Assembly: GCF_005930355.1 (NCBI RefSeq)
Contig: NZ_VDBO01000009.1
Coordinates: 117,433 to 181,432 of the forward strand
DNA length: 64,000 nucleotides
Source of the DNA: Paenibacillus sinopodophylli
GTDB lineage: Bacteria > Bacillota > Bacilli > Paenibacillales > Paenibacillaceae
Direction of reading: 5' to 3'
The position numbers and the translations under genes were made by a program. This document shows positions 1 through 8,870 of the stretch, piece by piece. Positions within the stretch are counted from its first letter, which is position 1. Each line of letters opens with the position of its first letter. Under the pieces are notes generated by a model. The model ran no database searches and was not told where the DNA came from. It was given only the letters and a program-made list of their open reading frames with translations.

Positions 1-119
1 GTATCGAACGGCATTAACGAAGTATGGGCATCCAGTCGGTTGATCCGATAAATTTCAGGGTTGTTATTCCATTCTGGGTAACCGTTTGCAGGCGGTGAGT
101 ATACGAGCTTCTTTCTCAT
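1..119 (-). CDS. GH2 beta-galactosidase (LacZ-like), N-terminal 39 residues only
   Basis: Partial gene running off the left edge. The minus-strand frame opens with ATG at 119 behind a GAGGTG ribosome site and reads MRKKLVYSPP, then a YPEWNNNPEI and INRLDAH stretch. That is the characteristic start of long LacZ-type glycoside hydrolase family 2 beta-galactosidases. Only the N-terminal arm is visible, so the catalytic residues cannot be checked. It is the next minus-strand gene after the ABC exporter but is separated from it by a terminator and a 300-base gap with operator-like palindromes, so it is probably its own unit. Confidence 0.8.
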   Translation of the reverse strand, partial: MRKKLVYSPPANGYPEWNNNPEIYRINRLDAHTSLMPFD

Positions 120-200
120 GAATCCAAGCACCTCATTATTTTTTTATTAAATGATATTCACATTATAAGCGATTAGGATTTCACGTTTAATAATAGAATT

Positions 201-225
201 TTCATATATTATATAAATATATGAA
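201..225. promoter_or_regulatory. AT-only inverted repeat upstream of the beta-galactosidase gene
   Basis: TTCATATATT and AATATATGAA form perfect 10-base arms around a 5-base centre, and part of the motif (TTCATAT) recurs at 232-238. It lies about 80 bases upstream of the GH2 gene start, so it may be a regulator-binding site or promoter. No regulator is identified. Confidence 0.35.
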
Positions 226-286
226 TATGATTTTCATATAAATCACCATCGTTTTCGGCGATTTTATCCATCATTTACAGCTAAAT

Positions 287-300
287 TTAAAGCGCTTACT
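287..300. promoter_or_regulatory. Weak cre-like site (CcpA)
   Basis: TTAAAGCGCTTACT matches 12 of 14 positions of the catabolite-responsive element consensus TGWNANCGNTNWCA, with its AGCGCT core intact. It lies in the 306-base gap upstream of the beta-galactosidase start, where carbon catabolite control is expected. The same gap (320-355) holds a second imperfect hairpin, ATCTGAG-G-CTCAGAT with outer GACCA/TGGTC arms. Confidence 0.35.
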
Positions 301-375
301 CAATTAAAATAAAGAAGCAGACCATTAATCCCTATCTGAGGCTCAGATGGTGGTCATTATAAGCTTGCATGAATA

Positions 376-417
376 CAAAAAGGTCGATCAGGCGTAAACG
401 CCAGATCGACCTTTTTG
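376..417 (-). terminator. Rho-independent terminator (bidirectional shape)
   Basis: AAAAAGGTCGATC and GATCGACCTTTTT pair perfectly, one A-A mismatch follows, and an inner GGCG/CGCC stem closes the loop. It starts eight bases past the stop of the ABC exporter gene and has a T-run on either strand. Confidence 0.85.
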
Positions 418-425
418 TTCTCCCC

Positions 426-2234
426 TTACAATTGCAGCTGCTTGAGGTTATAAAATTCTCCCTTGCTCGCCATCAGCTCTTCAAAGCTGCCGACCTCAAC
501 AATTCGTCCGTGCTTCATAACAACAATACGGTCAGCATCGCGAATCGTTGATAGGCGGTGGGCAACGATGAAAGTTGTTCTGCCTTTGATCAGCTCCTGC
601 ATCGCCTTCTGAACGTGGAATTCGGACTCATTGTCGAGCGCCGATGTCGCCTCATCGAGAATAATAATGCTCGGCTGACGCACCAGCGCGCGCGCGATTG
701 CAATACGCTGGCGCTGGCCGCCGGACAGCTTGCCGCCATGCTCGCCGACCATCGTCTCAAGCCCGTCAGGCAGCTGTCCGATAAATTCGGATAGATTAGC
801 CATCTCAACAACACGCTTTACCTGCTCATCCGTAATATCACGAAGCCCGTACGTGATGTTGTCGCGGATCGTTCCTGAGAACAAAATATTTGTCTGCGGC
901 ACGACAGCGAGATGCTTCCGGTAGCTGCGAAGGTCGATATCTGCGAGATCAATGCCATCCATCAGCACTTTCCCTCCTGTCGGCTGTAAGAAGCCGATAA
1001 CGAGATTAAGCACAGTCGATTTGCCTGCTCCAGAAGCCCCGACGAATGCGATGCATTCTCCCGCCTCTACATCCAGTGTCACGTCCTCAAGCACATGATG
1101 CTCGCTTCCTGGATAGGAGAGCTCAACACTTCGGAATGAGAATTCACCGCGCACATTATCCAGCTTTCTCTTGCCGCTGTTGTTCTCAATATCCGTCGAT
1201 ACCAATATTTCCTTAATGGAATGAATGGACTCAAGCCCTTTCGCAATTTGCGGATAAATATTAATTAGACCGGTAACTGAAGCTAAGATCATAGCGAAAA
1301 AGCCTTGATACATAACAACATCGCCGACTTGGATTTGACCATTGTAAGCGAGATAAGCAGTAAATATTAAACAAAGCACTTGAAATATTTGAAACGTCAC
1401 CCAGTTGGTAGAGCCAAAGTACGCTTCTACCAAATCTAGCCGATAGCCCTTGCCCTGAATATTGCGCAGCGTCGAGTCAATCTTCGCAATTTCCACCTTC
1501 TCCAAACCATGCGCCCGCGTTATCGGAATCATCTCTACCATCTCAGACACGCGCGAAGACATTTGCTCGATTTCCTTGCGGAATTCCTTGTTCGACTTTC
1601 TGATTTTGCGGCGGAATATCGTCACAATCGAGATCGACATCGGAATCGTCAGAATAAAGAACAACGAGACGATCCAGCTGCTGTTCAGCGTAATGACAAA
1701 TGAGACGATGATGTTCACGACGGCAGGAGCGAGTGCGATCATGAATTGCTTCGACATCATCTCGACTGCTTCCACATCGCGCAGCACCTTCGATTGAAGC
1801 TTGCCTGCAGGAAGCTCGCGATGCTGATTGATCGATAGCTGCTGAAGCTTCCGAACAAGCGCACTGCGCAGTCCCGCTTCCACATATCTCACCGCACGGC
1901 TTAGGAAGGAGATGTAAGCCGCATGCGTCGGTATATTTTGCAAGATGACGATCAGTATGACGAAGAAATTAATCCAAATCCCGCTGATCGGATACTTGGC
2001 CGGGTTTGTCGCGATGTTGATGATGTTCGCAGTAACGATCGGCAGCACGTAGATTGGTGCGCTCTTAATCAACAGGAAAAATAACGAAACAAACAGATTA
2101 GCAAAATTTCCCTTGTACAATGAAAACAAAAACTTTAACGGACTCGCATCCTGCTCGAGCGATGCGTTCTCAAACGTGCTGGCGAGCCCTTTTGCAGCTG
2201 CGCTTAACCTTGCCTTCTCAACTTTCTCTGACAT
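426..2234 (-). CDS. ABC exporter half-transporter (membrane domain fused to ATPase)
   Basis: About 602 residues. The N-terminal half carries six predicted membrane spans of the type I exporter fold. The C-terminal ATPase has Walker A GASGAGKST, a Q-loop (VVPQTN), the LSGGQ signature and Walker B IIILDEATSALD, so all catalytic elements are present and a homodimer is likely. I place the start at ATG 2234 (MSEKVEKAR). The longer frame to 2315 would run through a strong inverted repeat in the leader and has no good ribosome site. It is the last gene of the minus-strand mannan transporter group, downstream of the response regulator. The substrate is unknown: it could export a peptide, lipid or drug, and nothing links it directly to sugars. 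Confidence 0.85.
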   Translation of the reverse strand: MSEKVEKARLSAAAKGLASTFENASLEQDASPLKFLFSLYKGNFANLFVSLFFLLIKSAPIYVLPIVTANIINIATNPAKYPISGIWINFFVILIVILQNIPTHAAYISFLSRAVRYVEAGLRSALVRKLQQLSINQHRELPAGKLQSKVLRDVEAVEMMSKQFMIALAPAVVNIIVSFVITLNSSWIVSLFFILTIPMSISIVTIFRRKIRKSNKEFRKEIEQMSSRVSEMVEMIPITRAHGLEKVEIAKIDSTLRNIQGKGYRLDLVEAYFGSTNWVTFQIFQVLCLIFTAYLAYNGQIQVGDVVMYQGFFAMILASVTGLINIYPQIAKGLESIHSIKEILVSTDIENNSGKRKLDNVRGEFSFRSVELSYPGSEHHVLEDVTLDVEAGECIAFVGASGAGKSTVLNLVIGFLQPTGGKVLMDGIDLADIDLRSYRKHLAVVPQTNILFSGTIRDNITYGLRDITDEQVKRVVEMANLSEFIGQLPDGLETMVGEHGGKLSGGQRQRIAIARALVRQPSIIILDEATSALDNESEFHVQKAMQELIKGRTTFIVAHRLSTIRDADRIVVMKHGRIVEVGSFEELMASKGEFYNLKQLQL

Positions 2235-2292
2235 TGCTCTACCCATCCCTCTGTAGCTATGCTCGCTTATGAACGCGTGTTTATTTTGAACA

Positions 2293-2329
2293 CTACGGCA
2301 CCATATTACGCTCATATTGTGCCGTAGTA
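2293..2329. repeat. Strong inverted repeat between the response regulator and ABC exporter genes
   Basis: ACTACGGCAC and GTGCCGTAGT form perfect 10-base arms, with inner ATAT/ATAT pairing around a short loop. No T-run follows on either strand, so it is less like a terminator than an operator or an mRNA structure in the exporter leader. Confidence 0.6.
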
Positions 2330-2372
2330 AATATAGTATGTTGCACTTTTTGTATTCTTTTTGGCTAAATAT

Positions 2373-3137
2373 TTATCTATGCTTTCCTTTATAGTCCTTA
2401 GGCGTATCGCCAGTCATTTTCTTAAACAGCTTATTGAAATAAACGGGGTCGCTATAGCCGACCAGCTGCGATATCTCGTAGTTTTTCAAATTGGGATGAT
2501 CCGTCAGAAATTGCTTCGCCTTATCGATCCGAATATCGATCAAATAATCCGTAAGTGTCATGCCTGTTTCCTGCTTAAACAAGCGGCTCAAATAATTGGC
2601 GCTCATGCCGACAGTCTCAGCCATACGCTCCATCTCGAAGTTTTTGCCGTATTCCTGTTCCAGAATGTTTTTCATCTGTTCGATGACATAGTGTTCCTTT
2701 TCCTTCGAGATCACCTCAGTCGGCAGCGCACCGTCTGCTGCTTCAATTGCAGCCTGCTTTTGCTCACCGAGCTCTTGCTTAATTTGGATAAGCAGCTCAT
2801 ATAAATTAGCCTTATCGACCGGTTTCAGCAAATAATCCCGTACTCCAAATCTAAGCGCCTTGCGTGCATACTCGAATTCGCTGAATCCGCTGAGCACAAT
2901 CGTTGCGATGGATTTATCACGCAGATGCTCTATCAGTTTTAAACCGTCCATCATCGGCATTTTAATATCTGTAATCAGCACATCAAGCTCGCCGTCACCT
3001 AGCTTCGAGATATGCGCCCAAGCATCCATCCCATTGCTGTATGACCCAATAACATGGATATCCAAATCCATTTTGGTTAATATCTTTTGCAGCCCAAGTC
3101 GTATAAACTCTTCATCATCCGCGATTATAATGTTCAC
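2373..3137 (-). CDS. Response regulator, receiver plus AraC-type DNA-binding domain (YesN-like)
   Basis: 254 residues, starting at GTG 3137 behind AAGGGAG. The N-terminal CheY-like receiver has the acidic pair ADDEE, the phosphoacceptor Asp57 in LITDIKMP, and the Lys of LLKPVDK. The C-terminal roughly 100 residues are two AraC helix-turn-helices (MSANYLSRLFKQETG and VGYSDPVYFNKLFKK). It is short for YesN proteins, which usually have a long middle region. It follows the two sugar permease genes on the same strand, which suggests it controls the mannan transport genes. No kinase is adjacent. The only YesM-type kinase in the window is at 14494-16365, paired with a binding protein that resembles this operon's. 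Confidence 0.88.
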   Translation of the reverse strand: MNIIIADDEEFIRLGLQKILTKMDLDIHVIGSYSNGMDAWAHISKLGDGELDVLITDIKMPMMDGLKLIEHLRDKSIATIVLSGFSEFEYARKALRFGVRDYLLKPVDKANLYELLIQIKQELGEQKQAAIEAADGALPTEVISKEKEHYVIEQMKNILEQEYGKNFEMERMAETVGMSANYLSRLFKQETGMTLTDYLIDIRIDKAKQFLTDHPNLKNYEISQLVGYSDPVYFNKLFKKMTGDTPKDYKGKHR

Positions 3138-3217
3138 TTATGTACGCTCCCTTCGCGTTTGCCTACTCTAGTGTGCGCTATAATTCACAAGACTGCAACG
3201 GAAAGAAAGCGGGCGGT

Positions 3218-4048
3218 TTATTTCACCGCTCCGCTTGTAACACCCGCGAATATATACTTCTGCAAGAAGAGATAAAGAATCGCCGTTGGAATCATAATAA
3301 TTAGAATGGCTGAGGATATCATCTGCCAATCTCCACTGTTCACGCCGAAGAATCGCATGAGCGAGGTAGAGACGACAACATGCTCAGCTCTCGGCAGGTA
3401 TAGCAGCGGGATAAACATATCATTATAGATGCTGATCGTCTTCAGAATAATGATCGTCGCTGTTGCCGGGGCTAGCAGCGGGAAGATGATGGAGCGGAAA
3501 ATTTTAATTAACGAAGCACCCTCCAGCATGGCGCTCTCATCCAGCTCGTTCGGAATATTGCGAATGAATTGCAGATAAATGTAGATTTGAAGAATATCCG
3601 CCCCTACATAGATGAGGACTGGCCCCATCAGATTGTTCGTCAATCCAAGCATTTGAATCGTTTTGTAATTGACGACCTGCGTCGTAATCGCTGGAATGAT
3701 AGTTGCGAACAGAAACAGGCCGACGATCACGCCCTTAAACTTGAAATCGAAGCGTCCAACTGCGTAACAGAAGGCTGAGCCGATCACAATATTTAATATG
3801 AGGGTGACTCCAATAATGAACAGCGTATTTCCGAATGCATGCAGCATATCCGCTTGCTTGAACGCTTGCGCAAAGTTTTTCAAGTAAAGAAAGCTGTCAG
3901 GCATGGCGATCGTTGATTTGGTATGGAATTCATCCTTCGTTTTGAAGGCATTGACCACGATAATATAAGGCGGGAATAAAATCGCAAATGCCGCCAATAA
4001 CAGGCTGATATATTTCGCTGTGTCCCAAAGCTTATTGGATTTATCCAT
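3218..4048 (-). CDS. CUT1 sugar ABC permease (MalG type), likely manno-oligosaccharide uptake
   Basis: 276 residues with six predicted membrane spans and the EAA loop ELDESAMLEGASLIKIFRSIIFP that contacts the ATPase. It sits three bases behind the partner permease and downstream of the binding-protein gene, completing an importer. There is no ATPase gene here. In Bacillales and Paenibacillus such importers usually share one MsmX-type ATPase encoded elsewhere. The divergent mannan-degrading enzymes suggest mannobiose or mannan oligosaccharides as substrate, which is inference from context. Confidence 0.88.
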   Translation of the reverse strand: MDKSNKLWDTAKYISLLLAAFAILFPPYIIVVNAFKTKDEFHTKSTIAMPDSFLYLKNFAQAFKQADMLHAFGNTLFIIGVTLILNIVIGSAFCYAVGRFDFKFKGVIVGLFLFATIIPAITTQVVNYKTIQMLGLTNNLMGPVLIYVGADILQIYIYLQFIRNIPNELDESAMLEGASLIKIFRSIIFPLLAPATATIIILKTISIYNDMFIPLLYLPRAEHVVVSTSLMRFFGVNSGDWQMISSAILIIMIPTAILYLFLQKYIFAGVTSGAVK

Positions 4049-4051
4049 CGA

Positions 4052-4942
4052 TTATTCCCCCTTTCCTTTCAACAAAAACCGCTGAATCGACAAGACGATA
4101 ACAACAAAGAGCAACAAGACCACGCTCATCGCAGAAGCAAGACCATAATTGTTAAACTGGAACGCTGTCTCGACAATTTTCATAACGAATGTTTCACTGC
4201 CACCTGCCGGTCCGCCTTTGGTTAAGATGTACGGGAGATCGAATACCTCCAATGCGCCGGTAACGGTGAGAAACAAATTCAGCTCAATGATTTTGTAAAT
4301 GTTAGGAAGCGTGATGCTGATAAATTTCTGCCAGCCATTTGCTCCATCAATCGAAGCCGCTTCATAAATATCATTCGGGATAGACTGAAGCGCCGCAAGA
4401 TAAATAACCATGTTAAAGCCCATAAACCGCCAGAAGCCAATAGAGGCAAGCGTGTAATTGACAAAAGTACCATTTCCGAGCCAGCTCGTCTTGGACAATG
4501 CATCGAAACCTAGCTGCCCAAGTAGATAGTTCAATGATCCGTTTGTCGTATCGAATACGTAACCGAATAAATATGCTACAGCAACGCCGTTTAGGATGTA
4601 CGGTAAAAACAGCAGCAATCTGAAAAAGTTTTTCCCTTTAAGCTTGCTGTTGAGCACGACTGCGAAATAAATAGCCGCGATGTTTTGTACGATTCCGACA
4701 GCGAAATAGGCAAAGTTATGTTTGAATACGCCGAAAATTGCAGGATTCTCAAAAACTTCTTTATAATTGGACCATCCGATCCAAGGTTTATTCGGACTTA
4801 GTCCGTCCCAACTTGTAAAGCTTAACCGTATAAGCTCGAGTGCCGGATAATAGGCGAATGTCAGCAGCAGCAGCAGCGGCAATGCGACAAATCCGATGAT
4901 TACGTAGTTCTTCTGTGTTTTGAATGACAATCTGCTAAACAT
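4052..4942 (-). CDS. CUT1 sugar ABC permease (MalF type), likely manno-oligosaccharide uptake
   Basis: 296 residues, six predicted membrane spans, EAA loop EAASIDGANGWQKFISITLPN. The N-terminus (FSRLSFKTQKNYVIIGFVALPLLLLL) is typical of the UgpA/MalF branch. Together with the MalG-type gene three bases downstream and the lipoprotein gene upstream it forms a three-gene importer. The 90-base gap to the binding-protein gene shows no obvious terminator. Confidence 0.88.
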   Translation of the reverse strand: MFSRLSFKTQKNYVIIGFVALPLLLLLTFAYYPALELIRLSFTSWDGLSPNKPWIGWSNYKEVFENPAIFGVFKHNFAYFAVGIVQNIAAIYFAVVLNSKLKGKNFFRLLLFLPYILNGVAVAYLFGYVFDTTNGSLNYLLGQLGFDALSKTSWLGNGTFVNYTLASIGFWRFMGFNMVIYLAALQSIPNDIYEAASIDGANGWQKFISITLPNIYKIIELNLFLTVTGALEVFDLPYILTKGGPAGGSETFVMKIVETAFQFNNYGLASAMSVVLLLFVVIVLSIQRFLLKGKGE

Positions 4943-5029
4943 GAGACAACCCCATCCTCCCTGCTTCTTTCTAATCGGAATGCGCAGGATGGATAACCGG
5001 ATTCCGAGTTATCCATCCTGCATGCCCCA

Positions 5030-6349
5030 TTACAGACCTAGATCTTTTTTCGCTTTTGCCCAGGCTGTGTTTACTTTATCGAGCACTTTTTGCGGATCTT
5101 TCGCTAATACGAACTCTTGAACAACAGCCGCTTGGTCAAGCTGCGCTTTGTTTTGAATTTCTGTCGCAGCATCAACTGGTGCTGCCGGCTCGAAAAATTT
5201 AGGGTTAAACGTATTAAATTCAGCAAGCTGCGGAAGCTTAGGTTCTTTCGCTTTCAGCGTTGGGATAAAGCCTGCAAAGTCATCATAGCCTGATTCTTCA
5301 ATCATCCAATGAACGAATGCTTTCGCTGCTTCAACATTTCCGTTCTTGTTGACTGCGTAGAAGAAATCTGGGTTAAGCGGTGCTTTTGCCTCGCCTGAGT
5401 TGTCGACAGGGAATGGGAAGAAGCCTACATCTTCAGAAGTAGCGCCATTCTCGATAACTTGGTTGATTACCCAGTTACCAAGCAGGTACATACCGAACTT
5501 ACCGGATGCTACGTCTTTTTTGGATTGCTCCCAGTTCGTCGAGTTCACATCTGCTTCAAGGAAGCCTTTGGTGTGAAGCTCACGAATGATGCTCCATGAT
5601 TTGCCGTACTCATTATCCAGCGTGTAAGGTGTATCGGTTTCAGCACGTTTATTCTGGTGGTCAGATGCGCCAGCAATCAAAGTTGGAATATCGTAGGTCC
5701 ACACGTCAAGCGGCCATTTGTCTTTGAAGTTGGACGCGAGTGGCACGATACCTGCATCCTTCAGCTTCTGGGACGCTGCAATAAACTCATCGTACGTTTT
5801 CGGCAATGCAGTAATGCCTGCTTTTTCAAACGCTTTTTTGTTATAAACGATACCTACTGTTGAACCGCCGGAAGAAATACCGTACATTTTTCCTTCCTGT
5901 GCTTTCAGATCTTTGAAGTGGATGTCGCCTGAGAACGCGATGTCATCAAGCGGTGCGAAATAATTAGGTAGCTCAGCGTTCGGAATGGTTGGTGTAAACA
6001 CAACATCAGGGAAGTCGCCGGATGCTATGCGAATTTTCAACGTTTTGTCGTAGTCGGTAATAGCTTCGAACTTCAGATCAACACCCGGGTATTTATCTTC
6101 AAAACGTTTTTCGTAGTCCACGTATTGCTTATCAATCATGTCTGTACGATTCGTTAAGAATATGACTTCTCCCGTAATTTTAGCTGCTTCCTCTGTACCT
6201 CCGTTTTCCGGTTTGTTTGTAGCCGTCTCGTTTGTGGCTGGCTTGTTAGTCGTTGTATTTGCATTCGTGTTTGTGTTGTTCCCACCACAGGCAGCTAATA
6301 TTGTTAGCATAACTACAGATGTAAGTGCTAACGAAATCTTTTTTTTCAT
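5030..6349 (-). CDS. Sugar-binding lipoprotein of the manno-oligosaccharide importer
   Basis: 439 residues from ATG 6349, chosen because GGGGGAG lies just upstream and the protein then begins with a clean lipoprotein signal (MKKKISLAL, lipobox LAAC, Cys21). A Thr/Asn/Glu-rich linker of about 45 residues follows, then a family 1 extracellular solute-binding fold. It heads the minus-strand importer operon and is divergent from the GH113-epimerase-GH130 operon. A cre-like site lies 26 bases upstream of the start. It is clearly paralogous to the orphan binding protein at 13220-14497: both have LTNR near the mature start, GIVYNK, MGNWVINQV and the DIGFFPFP/DVGFFPFP block. Confidence 0.9.
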   Translation of the reverse strand: MKKKISLALTSVVMLTILAACGGNNTNTNANTTTNKPATNETATNKPENGGTEEAAKITGEVIFLTNRTDMIDKQYVDYEKRFEDKYPGVDLKFEAITDYDKTLKIRIASGDFPDVVFTPTIPNAELPNYFAPLDDIAFSGDIHFKDLKAQEGKMYGISSGGSTVGIVYNKKAFEKAGITALPKTYDEFIAASQKLKDAGIVPLASNFKDKWPLDVWTYDIPTLIAGASDHQNKRAETDTPYTLDNEYGKSWSIIRELHTKGFLEADVNSTNWEQSKKDVASGKFGMYLLGNWVINQVIENGATSEDVGFFPFPVDNSGEAKAPLNPDFFYAVNKNGNVEAAKAFVHWMIEESGYDDFAGFIPTLKAKEPKLPQLAEFNTFNPKFFEPAAPVDAATEIQNKAQLDQAAVVQEFVLAKDPQKVLDKVNTAWAKAKKDLGL

Positions 6350-6374
6350 TTTAAAACTCCCCCTCAGATCGTTT

Positions 6375-6388
6375 TGTTTCCGCTTACA
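6375..6388. promoter_or_regulatory. cre-like CcpA site before the importer operon
   Basis: TGTTTCCGCTTACA (TGTAAGCGGAAACA on the minus strand) matches 13 of 14 consensus positions of TGWNANCGNTNWCA. At 26-39 bases upstream of the binding-protein start it lies inside the transcribed leader, a usual roadblock position for CcpA. Confidence 0.6.
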
Positions 6389-6462
6389 AACTGATAATAC
6401 CGTATACAAAGCCGTTCTAAAATGGTTTAAAATATTATTTATAGTCTTCAACTGTCATTGTA

Positions 6463-6476
6463 TGAAAACGTTATCT
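6463..6476. promoter_or_regulatory. cre-like CcpA site in the divergent mannan promoter region
   Basis: TGAAAACGTTATCT matches 13 of 14 positions of the cre consensus. It lies in the middle of the 313-base divergent region between the importer operon and the mannanase operon, so it could repress both. The rest of this gap is AT-rich, and I could not fix a convincing -35/-10 pair in it. Confidence 0.6.
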
Positions 6477-6662
6477 TTAGCTGTATAGCTTGTTTTCTGA
6501 ATTTCATTTCACCCATATGACGTTATTAAATGAAGCAAAAGCTCCGTATGCCAATAGCAATAAGAAAGGTATTGCAAACATAGCGCAAATCATGTTTACT
6601 TGTTATATAACAAAAACGTTAATTAGCAATAACAAAAAAATGTACAAAGCGAGGCGACTCCT

Positions 6663-7637
6663 ATGACAATCAACGCAGCTTACATCGGCGGCATGACTTG
6701 GGGCTGGACCGGCATACGCGGCACTTGGACTGGACCAGAAGCCGATCGATCAATAACGCTAATGGCCGAGAGATTAAATGTAAATTGGACAGCAATTGCG
6801 CTTGGTGCCCTTCAGGATCATGCGCAGTCTACTGAAATCAAGTTCGGTGATGCCCCTACTGTCACTGATGATGAGGTGTTGCACGCGATTCGCAAAGCGA
6901 AAGAGCTTAATCTAAAGGTTTGCCTCAAACCAGTCGTTAATTGTGCGGATGGTACTTGGCGCGCGCATATTAATTTCTTTGATCTCGACGTGCCTTGTGA
7001 GCCCAAATGGTCCGATTGGTTCGCATCCTACACGACATTCATTCTCCACTATGCACGGATTGCAGAAGAAACGGGCTGCGAAATGTTTTGCATCGGCTGT
7101 GAAATGGTGCAAACCGATCGCAGGGAAGCAGAATGGCGTCAGTTGATCGCTGAGGTACGTAAGGTTTATTCCGGAATCGTGACTTATAACTGTGACAAAT
7201 ACCAAGAGGGTCAGGTGAAATGGTGGGACGCGGTAGACGTAATCTCCTCCAGCGGCTACTACCCTATCGGTGACTGGGCCGAGCAGCTTAATCGAATTGA
7301 GAAGATTGTAGCCGCTTACAACAAACCTTTCTTCTTTATGGAGGCAGGCTGTCCGAGCCGTGAGGGATCTCAGTATATTCCGAATGATTGGGGTCTTCAA
7401 GGGGCGCCAAGCGAAGAGGTTCAGCGGAAGTTTTACGAAACGATGTTCAGCGAGTCAGACAAGCGTGACTGGGTTGGCGGCTTTATGCTCTGGGATTGGC
7501 CTGCTCGGCTTTATGAAGAAAGTGCAGCAGCCTCGAACGACGATTACTGTATGTACGGCAAACAAGCTGAAAAAACCGTTCATGATTATTATGCTAGAAA
7601 AATAGCTGAAACCGCAGTGGGAGGCTCTGTGTCATGA
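6663..7637 (+). CDS. GH113 endo-beta-1,4-mannanase, intracellular
   Basis: 324 residues without a signal peptide. The sequence has the features of glycoside hydrolase family 113, the small clan A TIM-barrel mannanases typified by AaManA of Alicyclobacillus. The two catalytic glutamates are visible as Glu147 in IGCEMVQ and Glu227 in FFMEAGC, four residues off the AaManA positions 151 and 231. It should cut imported manno-oligosaccharides to mannobiose in the cytoplasm. Its stop overlaps the next start by ATGA, so it is translationally coupled to the epimerase. A GAGGCG ribosome site supports the ATG at 6663. Confidence 0.9.
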   Translation: MTINAAYIGGMTWGWTGIRGTWTGPEADRSITLMAERLNVNWTAIALGALQDHAQSTEIKFGDAPTVTDDEVLHAIRKAKELNLKVCLKPVVNCADGTWRAHINFFDLDVPCEPKWSDWFASYTTFILHYARIAEETGCEMFCIGCEMVQTDRREAEWRQLIAEVRKVYSGIVTYNCDKYQEGQVKWWDAVDVISSSGYYPIGDWAEQLNRIEKIVAAYNKPFFFMEAGCPSREGSQYIPNDWGLQGAPSEEVQRKFYETMFSESDKRDWVGGFMLWDWPARLYEESAAASNDDYCMYGKQAEKTVHDYYARKIAETAVGGSVS

Positions 7638-8845
7638 GCATAAACAACGAGCAGTGGTTAGAGAGCATTAAGCAGGAGCTCGATTCCAATATTCTCGGCT
7701 TTTGGAAGAATCATACAATTGATGACCTCTACGGCGGCTTCTACGGCTACATCAGCCGTGATCTGACGATTAACCCAGAAGCTGTAAAAAGTTTGGTGCT
7801 GAATACCCGTATTTTGTGGACCTTTGCTTCTGCGTACCGTTTGACGGGCAACAAAGACTATTTGCAGCTGGCAGATCGCGCCTTCGACTATGTAAACGAC
7901 CATTTTGTAGATCGTGAATACGGAGGTTTATATTGGATGATCGAAGCGGCCGGTCAGCCGCTCGATACAAAGAAACAGGTATACGGTCAAGCTTTTGCCA
8001 TATATGCGTACTCCGAATATTACCGTGCTACCGGGAATGATACCGCACTTAAGCTTGCCACCGAGCTGTTTCACACGCTTGAGCGCTACAGCTACGATAC
8101 GCAGTATAAAGGATACTTCGAGGCATTTACACAAGAATGGCAGGAAACAAAGGATAACAGCTTAAGCGAAAAAGATTTGAATGAGAAGAAATCAATGAAC
8201 ACGCATCTTCATATCATGGAAGCCTATACGAACCTATATCGCGTATGGCAATCAGACGAGCTGCGTGCCAAGCTGAAGGAGCTTATTGAAGTTACAATTA
8301 AGCACATCATTCATCCCGGCAACGCGCACTTTATTTTATTTTTCGACGAACAGTGGAATTACAAATCTGAGCACATCTCCTATGGCCATGATATCGAAGG
8401 CAGTTGGCTGTTGGTTGAAGCCGCTGAAGTGCTCGGCGATGAGGCTTTGCTGGCTGAGGCGAAGGCCATTGCGATCCGAATGGCTGATGCTACGCTGAAT
8501 GAAGGTGTAGACGTTGACGGTGGATTGTTGAACGAGGCTGGTCCAGATGGCCTGATTGATGACCATAAGGATTGGTGGCCGCAGGCCGAAGCGGTCGTAG
8601 GCTTCTATAATGCTTATCAACTGACTGGTGAAGAGAAATACCGAGACGCTGCTATAGGCTCATGGACATTCATTGAGCGGTTTATCGTGGACAAAGAGCA
8701 TGGCGAGTGGTATTGGAGCGTGAGCCGCGACGGTTCGCCGAGCGACAATGTTCAGAAGGTCAGCCCATGGAAATGTCCTTATCATAATGGCCGCGCCTGT
8801 TTCGAAATGATTGAGCGCCTAAGCGGTGCAGCTACATCTCACTAA
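7634..8845 (+). CDS. Cellobiose/mannobiose 2-epimerase (AGE superfamily)
   Basis: 403 residues, an (alpha/alpha)6-barrel of the N-acylglucosamine 2-epimerase superfamily. Recognisable parts are RILWTFASAYR, the YGGLYW and YGQAF blocks, SYGHDIEGSW (His252, Glu255) and CPYHNGR (His384), matching the catalytic histidines and glutamate of cellobiose 2-epimerases. In this context it should turn beta-1,4-mannobiose into mannosylglucose. That is the substrate of the GH130 phosphorylase encoded next, as in the Bacteroides fragilis and Ruminococcus mannan pathway. Its ATG overlaps the mannanase stop codon. Confidence 0.9.
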   Translation: MSINNEQWLESIKQELDSNILGFWKNHTIDDLYGGFYGYISRDLTINPEAVKSLVLNTRILWTFASAYRLTGNKDYLQLADRAFDYVNDHFVDREYGGLYWMIEAAGQPLDTKKQVYGQAFAIYAYSEYYRATGNDTALKLATELFHTLERYSYDTQYKGYFEAFTQEWQETKDNSLSEKDLNEKKSMNTHLHIMEAYTNLYRVWQSDELRAKLKELIEVTIKHIIHPGNAHFILFFDEQWNYKSEHISYGHDIEGSWLLVEAAEVLGDEALLAEAKAIAIRMADATLNEGVDVDGGLLNEAGPDGLIDDHKDWWPQAEAVVGFYNAYQLTGEEKYRDAAIGSWTFIERFIVDKEHGEWYWSVSRDGSPSDNVQKVSPWKCPYHNGRACFEMIERLSGAATSH

Positions 8846-8870
8846 TATCCTATTAACGGAGGTTGTTCGA

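Noticed and set aside
6912..7400. Open frame on the minus strand (about 162 codons)
   Set aside because: It is antisense to the GH113 gene, whose catalytic motifs are intact.
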